Positions 24,431 to 30,641 of a stretch of DNA of 42,664 nt are shown piece by piece. Source of the stretch: an uncultured Oscillospiraceae bacterium (GTDB lineage: Bacteria; Bacillota; Clostridia; Oscillospirales; Ruminococcaceae); the NCBI GenBank assembly GCA_910587465.1, contig CAJUMS010000020.1, positions 1 through 42,664 of the forward strand. The letters are read 5' to 3'. Position 1 is the first letter of the stretch, and every line of letters begins with the position of its first letter. The notes beneath the pieces are model-generated. The model had not been told where the DNA came from, did not search any database, and worked only from the letters and a program-made list of their open reading frames with translations. A program made the position numbers and the translations under genes.

Positions 24431-24446
24431 AAAAAATTGCTCTCCA

Positions 24447-25166
24447 TTAGTAATATTTATTCATAAGCAGCTCCTGAAGCTCCTTGTAGCGTCCGCGGCT
24501 GAGCGGCAGCACCTCGCCGTTGTCGAGCGTTACGCCGTTCTTTTCTACAAGCGATATCTTGTTCGGGTTTACGATATATCCGCGGCAGACCTCGTAAAAG
24601 CCCCTTGCGAGGAACTGTTCCTCGACGTCGGCAAAGCGGTTTTCCGCGAGAAGATATTCGCGCCTGCCCGTGTGAAGATATATCCTGCGCTTGATACAGC
24701 AGAAGTAAAACAGGTCGCCGAACGGTATTCTGATAAGCTTTTTGTCGCCGTTCGCGATTATCTCGCAGGAATACGCTTCGGGGGAGAACTCGCGGCGCTC
24801 GCGTATGACCCGCGCAAGCTCGACGATTATTTTTTCGGGAGCGCTGTCTTTGGTGATAAACGCGTTAATGCGATAGGGAATAGTGTTGTATACCTCGTCG
24901 CGGTAGGACGTGGCGAACACGAGAAAGAACGTCGAGTTGATAAGCCTGAGCTCCGCGGCAAGCTCTTTCCCATTGAGCCGCGGCATATCGATATCGAGTA
25001 TCACGAGATCGAAGCTGTCCTCTGAAAAACGCTCGAGCAATTGTTCTCCGTCCGTGAAAAAGCTGATATGCGCGTCTGCCGCAGCCTGCTTTACGGCGTT
25101 TTCGATAAGCGGTCGGAACACGTTTTTCAGAAAGTCGGGATCGTCGTCGCAAATGGCTATTTTCAC
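24447..25166 (-). CDS. LytTR-family response regulator (AgrA/LytR-like)
   Basis: The protein has about 239 residues. The receiver domain begins MKIAICDDDPDFL, has the phospho-acceptor Asp in LVILDIDMPRLNGKELAAE and the Lys of NAFITKDS. The LytTR DNA-binding domain runs from about residue 145 (IRIPFGDLFYFCCIKRRIYL to ARGFYEVCRGYIVNPNKISL and LPLSRGRYKELQELL). It is first in the operon with the GHKL kinase. The GTG at 25166 is 9 bases from AGGAGG and gives the standard start; the TTG at 25172 is too close. Two LytTR-like direct repeats lie upstream of its promoter, so it probably controls itself and the divergent acyltransferase gene. Confidence 0.92.
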   Translation of the reverse strand: MKIAICDDDPDFLKNVFRPLIENAVKQAAADAHISFFTDGEQLLERFSEDSFDLVILDIDMPRLNGKELAAELRLINSTFFLVFATSYRDEVYNTIPYRINAFITKDSAPEKIIVELARVIRERREFSPEAYSCEIIANGDKKLIRIPFGDLFYFCCIKRRIYLHTGRREYLLAENRFADVEEQFLARGFYEVCRGYIVNPNKISLVEKNGVTLDNGEVLPLSRGRYKELQELLMNKYY

Positions 25167-25195
25167 TCTCAAGCACCTCCTTGCCCTATGCTTTA

Positions 25196-25224
25196 ATTAT
25201 ACAATAACTTCACGGGTGTGTCAA
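25196..25224 (-). promoter_or_regulatory. Promoter of the two-component operon
   Basis: TTGACA (25219-25224), 17-base spacer, TATAAT (25196-25201) on the minus strand, 30 bases before the start codon. Confidence 0.88.
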
Positions 25225-25237
25225 TATCGCGCCCATG

Positions 25238-25267
25238 CAACTCGGTACTGATTTTTTACAACTCGGT
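25238..25267. promoter_or_regulatory. Pair of LytTR-like direct repeats between divergent promoters
   Basis: CAACTCGGT occurs at 25238-25246 and again at 25259-25267, exactly 21 bases apart (two helical turns), with a similar T-run after each. LytTR regulators bind paired direct repeats of about 9 bases with this period. The pair sits 14 bases upstream of the regulator operon's -35 and 9 bases upstream of the acyltransferase -35. Sequence and spacing are seen; binding is inferred. Confidence 0.72.
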
Positions 25268-25276
25268 CGTTTTTTA

Positions 25277-25305
25277 TTGAAAAAAATGTCCGTCAAAGTT
25301 ATAAT
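25277..25305 (+). promoter_or_regulatory. Promoter of the VanT-like acyltransferase gene
   Basis: TTGAAA (25277-25282), 17-base spacer, TATAAT (25300-25305), 41 bases before the ATG. It is divergent from the two-component promoter. Confidence 0.8.
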
Positions 25306-25346
25306 CCAACTGAAAGCATTTTTTGCTTCGGAAAGGATCGATAATT

Positions 25347-26330
25347 ATGACGGACAAAAATAATCTTGGCGCGTTTGACCGATTTCGGCTTGTAGCGGCG
25401 GTGCTGGTGATAGCGATACATACTTCTCCGCTTTGGAGTGTAAACGAGACCTGCAATTTTCTGCTTACAGGAGTTTTCGCGCGTGTCGCCGTGCCGTTTT
25501 TCTTCGCAATGACGGGGTATTTTACGGACTTCAAAAGCTCAGCGCGTATCGGGAATCTCACCGTAAAGACCCTTGCGATGTACGCGGCGGCGATAGTGAT
25601 ATATCTACCGTTCGGCACTTACTCGGCAACGCTGAGAATGCTGCTGTTTGAGGGCGCGTTTTATCATCTCTGGTACTTTCCTGCCTGCGTTACGGGAGCG
25701 CTTATTGTGTTCGCGCTGAAAATGCTGCCGACCGTGCCCGCGTTTGCGATAGCGGCGGCGTTATATGTCATAGGAGTTTTCGGCGACAGTTATTACGTGT
25801 TGACCAAGGGTTTGCCGCCTGTCCGCGCGATGTATGATTTTTTCTCGGGAATATTTTCCTACACGCGGAACGGATTGTTTTTTGCGCCGCTGTATATTCT
25901 GCTCGGTAATGCTCTGGCGAAGCACAGACTTGACCGGAATCGTTTTGGTGCGGGAATAGGGCTTGCGGTATCGCTGGCGCTGATGACCGTTGAGGGTTTG
26001 CTGCTCAAAGGTATCGCGTTCGCGACGCATGACAATATGTTCTTCTCGCTGATACCCGCGACGATATTTTTGTTTGATTTTCTCGCGTCTTTTAAGGTGA
26101 AGCCGCGCCCGTGTTACCGTAAGGCGGCGATGTGGATATATATTCTCCACCCGATAGCGGGGTATTGGATCGGTGTTCTGGCTGTACGGCTCGGGATAGA
26201 TAATTTCTCCGCGCGGTATAGTTTCATGAACTTTGTGCTTGTTACGGTGTTGTCGTTTGCGGCGGCATTCGGGATAGAGCTTGCACGAGCGGCTTTCGGA
26301 AGATTGCGCAGGCAGACCGTGGAGCAATAG
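25347..26330 (+). CDS. Membrane acyltransferase (Acyltransferase_3), like the membrane half of VanT
   Basis: The 327-residue protein has about ten membrane helices. The first ones read GAFDRFRLVAAVLVIAIHTS and GVFARVAVPFFFAMTGYF; the IHTS histidine is the conserved catalytic or binding residue of the Acyltransferase_3 family. The arrangement is strikingly like the N-terminal membrane domain of the VanT serine racemase of vancomycin-resistance operons, but the racemase half is absent here. Family members add acetyl groups to wall or envelope polymers, or transport small substrates such as L-serine in VanT. GGAAAGGATCG precedes the ATG at 25347. It is divergent from an AgrC/AgrA-like pair with LytTR repeats between, so that pair probably controls it. 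Confidence 0.85.
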   Translation: MTDKNNLGAFDRFRLVAAVLVIAIHTSPLWSVNETCNFLLTGVFARVAVPFFFAMTGYFTDFKSSARIGNLTVKTLAMYAAAIVIYLPFGTYSATLRMLLFEGAFYHLWYFPACVTGALIVFALKMLPTVPAFAIAAALYVIGVFGDSYYVLTKGLPPVRAMYDFFSGIFSYTRNGLFFAPLYILLGNALAKHRLDRNRFGAGIGLAVSLALMTVEGLLLKGIAFATHDNMFFSLIPATIFLFDFLASFKVKPRPCYRKAAMWIYILHPIAGYWIGVLAVRLGIDNFSARYSFMNFVLVTVLSFAAAFGIELARAAFGRLRRQTVEQ

Positions 26331-26341
26331 GGTATAGTAGG

Positions 26342-26368
26342 GTAAATCAGAAATTATCTTAGCAATGC
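26342..26368. repeat. Dispersed 27-base repeat, copy 2
   Basis: Near-identical (one mismatch) to 11040-11066. It lies 12 bases after the acyltransferase stop codon, at the left edge of the gene-remnant patch. Confidence 0.6.
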
Positions 26369-26412
26369 GTTCCAACGAACTCGTTCGACCAAGCAGCGCG
26401 TGAGCAGTCTGC

Positions 26413-26553
26413 CGGATCTCTCCGCAGGAGTTTCTGCTGAGACGCCGTATGGCCGAGGCAACTGTCCGTCGGCGAAAACGGAATTAGGGGAGGATGCGCT
26501 AATTCATTGCATTTTTCCCGTGACTTCAAAAAAGAATACGGCGCTGCGCCGAT
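26413..26553 (+). pseudogene. Remnant of an AraC-type DNA-binding domain
   Basis: Translation gives RISPQEFLLRRRMAEAT and then, after a one-base shift near 26457, QLSVGENGIRGGCANSLHF and SRDFKKEYGAAP. These are consecutive parts of the second AraC helix-turn-helix (loop after the first motif, helix, NSLHFSRDFKKEYG). The upstream part of the gene and its start are absent. It is a decayed fragment. Confidence 0.7.
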
Positions 26554-26562
26554 AATAGTTCT

Positions 26563-26980
26563 GATATCGTACTTGACAATGCAAAGGCTGCCGCGCTTGA
26601 TCATGCGGGAATGTCCGCGGATGAGGAACGTTCGTCAAGGCTGAGCTTGACCGTGGCGGCGGGACTGCCGAATACGCTATCGAAGCATTAGTATGAGATA
26701 AACGCCTCGGACGGTAAGGTGCTGAAGTTATTCTCGGAGAGCGTACAATCCGCGGCGCAGTCGGGTTCGTTTTTGGCGATAACAAAAATGTCAAAAGAGA
26801 TCGCCGTACAGCACACGGGCTATACGGCGGATCGGATGATGATTGTCGAAACCGAGTTTGAATATGACAACGGCATGGCGGAATACAAGGTCAAATTCCG
26901 TGTAGACGGTTCGAAATACGAAATCAAGATCACCCCGAAAGCGCCGATATGCTTGAAACGGAAATCGGCGGCAGAGATAA
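26563..26980 (+). pseudogene. Remnant of a double PepSY-domain protein
   Basis: Frame one reads DNAKAAALDHAGMSADEE, the usual opening of a PepSY module. A frameshift leads to TFVKAELDRGGGTAEYAIE, and another frame change past a TAG (26689-26691) gives YEINASDGKVLK, the usual end. A second module follows intact in one frame: EIAVQHTGYTADRM, VETEFEYDNGMAEYKVKF, DGSKYEIKI. The remnant has at least two frameshifts or small deletions and no start, and ends where the minus-strand AraC gene begins. PepSY proteins are usually secreted and thought to inhibit proteases or bind metal or flavin; the signal peptide end is missing here. Confidence 0.72.
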
Positions 26981-27736
26981 TCAATCGGTCTTTTTCTGCT
27001 GCATTTTGGCAGCGTAGTTTTTCGGCGAGCAGCCGAAGTTTTTCTTGAAAACGCGCGAGAAATACAGCGGTTCGGCAAATCCGCAGACGTATGCTATCTG
27101 GGATATGTTCTGCTCGTCGCCGTTTGTGGAGCATAGCAGCTTCTCTGCCATCTGCATACGCAGACTGACCAGATAATTGTGCGGGGTCATGCCCATTTCG
27201 CTCTTGAACAGCTTGCGAAGATAATCATAGCTGAACGGTATCGTTTTTAAATATGTATCCAGTTCATAGTCGCAGTCGGTGAAATTCTGCATTATGTTGC
27301 TCTTTATCGCGCCGATAACGTTTCGCAGCGGCTTGGTGCTCTGGAACGCTATTACATAGTTCACGATAAGATTGCCGAATGCCGCGATGATAAGCTGGTG
27401 GTTGTTGATCTTGCTGTTAAAGTAGTAGAAGGCGTCATTGAACGAGCTCAGTATATGATTGTCACTGTCGTCGGAGATGACGATAGGTACCTTGAACGGC
27501 AGAGTAGCGTCGGTTATATTTATATGTATATTTGTAAAACCCTGCTCGCTGTTGTTGGTGTGGGGGATAGCGGGGGGGATTATCACGATATCGCCCTCGG
27601 CGTATTTCATCGTACAGTCGTCAAACACGAATTCTCCTCCGCCGCCTGTACAGTATATAAGCTCCCAATTCTCGTGGGAATGAAGATGCATTGAAAAGGT
27701 TATTAGATTTTTCCCTACATAAGTTATATTGTTCAT
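26981..27736 (-). CDS. AraC-family regulator with cupin sensor domain, probable pectin-locus regulator
   Basis: The 251-residue protein has an N-terminal cupin-like sensor (ITFSMHLHSHENWELIYCTG, GDIVIIPPAIPHTNNSE) and a C-terminal AraC domain. The latter shows IPFSYDYLRKLFKSEMGMTP, and ISQIAYVCGFAEPLYFSRVF followed by KKNFGCSPKNY. Such regulators switch on sugar-utilisation genes when the sugar binds the cupin. It sits at the left end of the pectin locus and reads away from it. The ATG at 27736 follows AAAGGTG by 6 bases. A consensus promoter pointing the other way (27850-27878) lies upstream, an arrangement typical of a regulator and its target. However, the gene now found there faces the opposite way. 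Confidence 0.9.
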   Translation of the reverse strand: MNNITYVGKNLITFSMHLHSHENWELIYCTGGGGEFVFDDCTMKYAEGDIVIIPPAIPHTNNSEQGFTNIHINITDATLPFKVPIVISDDSDNHILSSFNDAFYYFNSKINNHQLIIAAFGNLIVNYVIAFQSTKPLRNVIGAIKSNIMQNFTDCDYELDTYLKTIPFSYDYLRKLFKSEMGMTPHNYLVSLRMQMAEKLLCSTNGDEQNISQIAYVCGFAEPLYFSRVFKKNFGCSPKNYAAKMQQKKTD

Positions 27737-27849
27737 AATATACACCTTTCACATGTAACATACAACCCGATTTACATTACCCATAATAGTAATATGCTCT
27801 AATTAGTTGGCGAAAATTTGGACGCATTTCACAATTTTATAAAAAACAG

Positions 27850-27878
27850 TTGAAAAAAGCAAAACTATATGATATAAT
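27850..27878 (+). promoter_or_regulatory. Orphan plus-strand promoter upstream of the AraC gene
   Basis: TTGAAA (27850-27855), 17-base spacer, TATAAT (27873-27878). It points right, yet only the 3' end of the minus-strand pectinesterase gene lies ahead, so any transcript would be antisense to that gene. Confidence 0.65.
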
Positions 27879-27885
27879 CCAAGTA

Positions 27886-27903
27886 GATGTAATGGATTAC
27901 ATC
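27886..27903. promoter_or_regulatory. Operator-like palindrome at the start site of the orphan promoter
   Basis: GATGTAAT-GG-ATTACATC is a perfect 8-base inverted repeat placed where transcription from 27850-27878 would begin. Related TGTAA half-sites occur in the same gap (ATGTAACA near 27752, TTACATTAC near 27772). Confidence 0.55.
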
Positions 27904-28813
27904 AGCGCCTTGTGAAATATTCCAGCAGGGTATCCTTTTCGGCAGCGGTAAGATCGCGGCTCCACGGAACTCTTCCGCCGCGCGGTACTCCGTATTCCGC
28001 AAAGCGCGCGGTCTTGTCGCGCTCGGTATCGTTCCATTTGTCAAAGCCCGCCGGTGCAATATGCTTGCCGTAGGTGCAGTCGATAAAAGAAGATTTTCCG
28101 TAATCGCGCCACGGTCTCGCAAGGTATATCGAGCCGGCCGAAACACGCTCGTCGTGCGTGAAGCGGCAGCGGTTAAATACAAATCCTATTTCCTGTTCGA
28201 GCGCGTGCGCGGGGGCGGCGGCGTAACCGTGACCTCTCACATCGTACAGCGACTTGATTTCACAGTTTTCAAACAGCGCGTCGCCGCAGCCGAAAATAAA
28301 GTCGACGGTACCCGCGATAAAGCAGTTCTTGTATATTTGCCGCGAATACCCTTCGGTGCGGAGCTCGTCCTTGAGAAAACCGTCATACCTTTTTATAAGG
28401 TCGGGAGGCAGCGGTCCGCAGAAGATCGTATCCTGTGTTGAGATGAAGCTGCAATCCTCGGCGTGAAAATCATCCGCGTATACCGTAAGCGCGACCTCCT
28501 GTCCCTTTTCCTCGGGCTTGAGCGAATCGTTCTCGACGGTAAGGTTTTTTAAGCTCACATGCGGTGCCAGAACAGCAAAAGTGTAGGTGCGGAAGGTGTT
28601 GTACTCCTTCCCGTCATCGTGTATCTTGTTAGCATAGTCATCATAAACGATGACTGTTTTATCCGTACCCGCTCCGACGAGCTCTATATACGGAACGGAT
28701 ATTTCCAATTTCTGTCTGTAGACACCCTCGGAGAGCATTATTCGAGTATGCGGATCGGCAGTGCGGATCACCTCGTTGATATCCTCTTTTGGAGAGACTG
28801 TTATTTCTTTCAC
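27902..28813 (-). CDS. Pectinesterase (CE8), cytoplasmic
   Basis: The protein has about 303 residues with the CE8 right-handed beta-helix. Visible landmarks are EGVYRQKLEIS, AEDCSFISTQDTIF with the conserved Gln and Asp, FIAGTVDFIFGCGDALFENC with the catalytic Asp, and YLARPWRDYGKSSFIDC with the Arg/Trp of the active site. It removes methyl esters from galacturonate residues. No signal peptide is present, so it should act on imported oligosaccharides. The GTG at 28813 is preferred: AAAGGGG lies 7 bases upstream, while the ATG at 28831 has no such site. It has its own promoter and stands opposite to the main plus-strand operon. Confidence 0.92.
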   Translation of the reverse strand: MKEITVSPKEDINEVIRTADPHTRIMLSEGVYRQKLEISVPYIELVGAGTDKTVIVYDDYANKIHDDGKEYNTFRTYTFAVLAPHVSLKNLTVENDSLKPEEKGQEVALTVYADDFHAEDCSFISTQDTIFCGPLPPDLIKRYDGFLKDELRTEGYSRQIYKNCFIAGTVDFIFGCGDALFENCEIKSLYDVRGHGYAAAPAHALEQEIGFVFNRCRFTHDERVSAGSIYLARPWRDYGKSSFIDCTYGKHIAPAGFDKWNDTERDKTARFAEYGVPRGGRVPWSRDLTAAEKDTLLEYFTRR

Positions 28814-28863
28814 AATTTCTTCCCCTTTCATGACCGAAAAAGTTATGTTTTCTCCTATTTTTG

Positions 28864-28893
28864 ATTATACTATGTTAGGCATCCGTTTTTCAA
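28864..28893 (-). promoter_or_regulatory. Promoter of the pectinesterase gene
   Basis: TTGAAA (28888-28893), 18-base spacer, TATAAT (28864-28869) on the minus strand. Confidence 0.7.
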
Positions 28894-29040
28894 TAAGTAA
28901 TGATAAAGTTTGTGAAAATCAAACAATAACGCCGCGAAAATTTGTAAATAATCGTCAAAGCTTGTTGAAAATCGGGATAAATGAATTTTGACATAAAAAT
29001 TCCGATGTCCGAAAAGTGCATAAATAGTCTTGTATTTTCA

Positions 29041-29070
29041 TTGTACTTTTGGATTTATTTAGGTTAAAAT
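29041..29070 (+). promoter_or_regulatory. Candidate promoter of the S-component-like gene
   Basis: TTGTAC (29041-29046), 18-base spacer, TAAAAT (29065-29070). This is a weaker match than others, but it is followed by a structured leader and the gene at 29233. Between 28894 and 29040 I see only AT-rich DNA. Confidence 0.5.
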
Positions 29071-29127
29071 AGTTTGTAGATAACCGACAAAAAACCACAT
29101 CCATTGTGAAATGGTTTGTGCGGATTT

Positions 29128-29186
29128 GCAATAGGGATATCGCTATTGCTTTTTATAACAGTAACACAGTTACTGTTATAAAAAGC
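29128..29186 (+). repeat. Two adjacent hairpins in the leader of the S-component-like gene
   Basis: The first is GCAATAG-8-CTATTGC (29128-29149), followed by TTTTTA and thus terminator-like. The second is a perfect 18-base inverted repeat with a 3-base loop (29148-29165 and 29169-29186). They overlap by two bases, so the two structures compete slightly. The layout suggests a regulated leader or a small mobile palindrome. I could not match it to a known riboswitch. Confidence 0.65.
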
Positions 29187-29232
29187 AAGTCGAAATTATG
29201 TGATAATTAAATATTGGACAGGAAAGATCCAT

Positions 29233-29823
29233 ATGAGTAATATAAGCTTTAAACAATACAGGGCGATTGATCTGGGAATTCTGGCGGTCATTCTGTTTGT
29301 TGCCGAGACGATTACGGCAAAGGCGGCAAACTCGTGGTTTCCCACAGAATTGTATATGCTTTCGCCGTCGGTGGCTGTGATATGTATCGTGATGATGCGA
29401 TGGGGCGGATTTGCCGCGATACATGCCGTTATCGGCGGAGCGGCGTTTTGCTTGGCACTGGGAGCAACGGCGGAACAATTCGTGGTATACTGCATCGGAA
29501 ATTGCTTCGCGCTGGTGTCTCTGATACTTATAAAGGCGCTTGGAAAGCAGGAGATAAGAGACCGTGTGTGGCTGACAATTATCTTTACGGTGTTGGCGTT
29601 CGTGGGGACGGAGCTGGGAAGAGGACTTGTGAGTTTGATTTTCGGGCTGGCGATAGACGCCGTTTTGGCTTTCTTTGCTACCGATTCGCTGTCGTTGGTG
29701 TTTGCGGTGGTGGTCGTGCTGATCTCACGTAGGGTTGACGGGCTGTTTGAGGATCAGAAAGCGTATCTGATACGCACCGAATCAGAGCGCAGGCGTGCGC
29801 GGAGTTCCGATAATTTTGAGTAA
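29233..29823 (+). CDS. Six-helix membrane protein, possibly an ECF transporter S component
   Basis: The 196-residue protein has about five or six membrane helices: LGILAVILFVAETITAKAAN, LSPSVAVICIVMMRWGG, AAIHAVIGGAAFCLALG, FVVYCIGNCFALVSLILIK, LTIIFTVLAFVGTELGR and AVLAFFATDSLSLVFAV. Size and layout resemble S components of energy-coupling factor transporters, which capture vitamins or metals for a shared EcfAAT module. No such module is in the window. The C-terminus is basic (ESERRRARSS). AGGAAAG precedes the ATG at 29233. It lies between the pectinesterase and the permease genes, 50 bases before the latter, so a substrate linked to the pectin pathway is also conceivable. The family call is tentative. 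Confidence 0.6.
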   Translation: MSNISFKQYRAIDLGILAVILFVAETITAKAANSWFPTELYMLSPSVAVICIVMMRWGGFAAIHAVIGGAAFCLALGATAEQFVVYCIGNCFALVSLILIKALGKQEIRDRVWLTIIFTVLAFVGTELGRGLVSLIFGLAIDAVLAFFATDSLSLVFAVVVVLISRRVDGLFEDQKAYLIRTESERRRARSSDNFE

Positions 29824-29873
29824 TGAAAAATGTTAATATAGCTCGAAAATATCATTTTTAGGAGGTTTCAAAG

Positions 29874-30641
29874 ATGCAAATGAATGTTTCCGACTATTTG
29901 ATTTTTGATGCGGAAAGCGGTACCTACATCGAAAATCCGGAACAGGCTGTTCGCGATGATGTTGAAAAGCATCATTGGCTGAACATTCTGAGAGCGGTTA
30001 TAAAGGACTGGCGTTTGTACCTTATGCTTGTTCCCATGATCGCGGTATTCCTGCTGTGGCGTTACCTGCCGATGTACGAGCTGCTCGGGTGCTTTAAGGT
30101 AACGGATAGCGTAAAGCCCGTTGCTGAGCAGTATTATTCGGGATTTTCCTATTTTAAGACGCTGCTTATGGGTACGGGCACTCTTACGACCGAGTTCTGG
30201 AGGGCGTTCAGAAATACGTTCCTGTTGAGCTTCTACGGTTTGTGTTTCGGTTTTCCGATGCCGATTATCATCGCGCTGTTTTTTAATGAGATACGCTCGA
30301 ACATCATGCGCAGTATCTATCAGGTAATTACATATTTGCCGAAATTTATGTCGACGGTTGTAATGACCTCGCTGGTAATGATGCTTGTAAAGCAGGGCTC
30401 GATGACGTCCGGCATGGGTATAATCTCGCAGTTTATGGTCAACATCGGTGCCGTTTCCGAGGAAGTTGCTTTTACGCAAGGTCTTATGAATAATCCGTCT
30501 TTTTTCAGAGCTATCTATCAGATAAGCGGTATCTGGGAGACGGCGGGCTACGACAGCATCGTGTTCTTCGCGGCAATTATCGCGATCTCGCCTACGAGCT
30601 ATGAGGCGGCACAGATCGACGTCGTCAACAAACTCGTCTAA
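29874..30641 (+). CDS. LplB-type ABC sugar permease, C-terminally truncated
   Basis: The visible product (255 residues) matches the first permease of oligosaccharide ABC importers of the LplB/YtcP class. It shows LYLMLVPMIAVFLLWRYLPMY, EFWRAFRNTFLLSFYGLCFG, IALFFNEIRSNIMRSIYQV and IWETAGYDSIVFFAAI. The EAA loop that docks the ATPase begins (SYEAAQID) but the sequence then leaves the family (VVNKLV, stop) just where GANxxxQ is expected. The last 50-60 residues, including the final helix, are lost. AGGAGG precedes the ATG by 8 bases. The next frame, a binding protein without its start, overlaps by 41 bases. The second permease normally found in this operon is missing. A deletion or an assembly join at about 30616-30630 explains both. 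Confidence 0.85.
   Translation: MQMNVSDYLIFDAESGTYIENPEQAVRDDVEKHHWLNILRAVIKDWRLYLMLVPMIAVFLLWRYLPMYELLGCFKVTDSVKPVAEQYYSGFSYFKTLLMGTGTLTTEFWRAFRNTFLLSFYGLCFGFPMPIIIALFFNEIRSNIMRSIYQVITYLPKFMSTVVMTSLVMMLVKQGSMTSGMGIISQFMVNIGAVSEEVAFTQGLMNNPSFFRAIYQISGIWETAGYDSIVFFAAIIAISPTSYEAAQIDVVNKLV

Noticed and set aside
24204..25025. 273-residue plus-strand open frame
   Set aside because: Antisense to the GHKL kinase start and the LytTR regulator, both of which have clear motifs.
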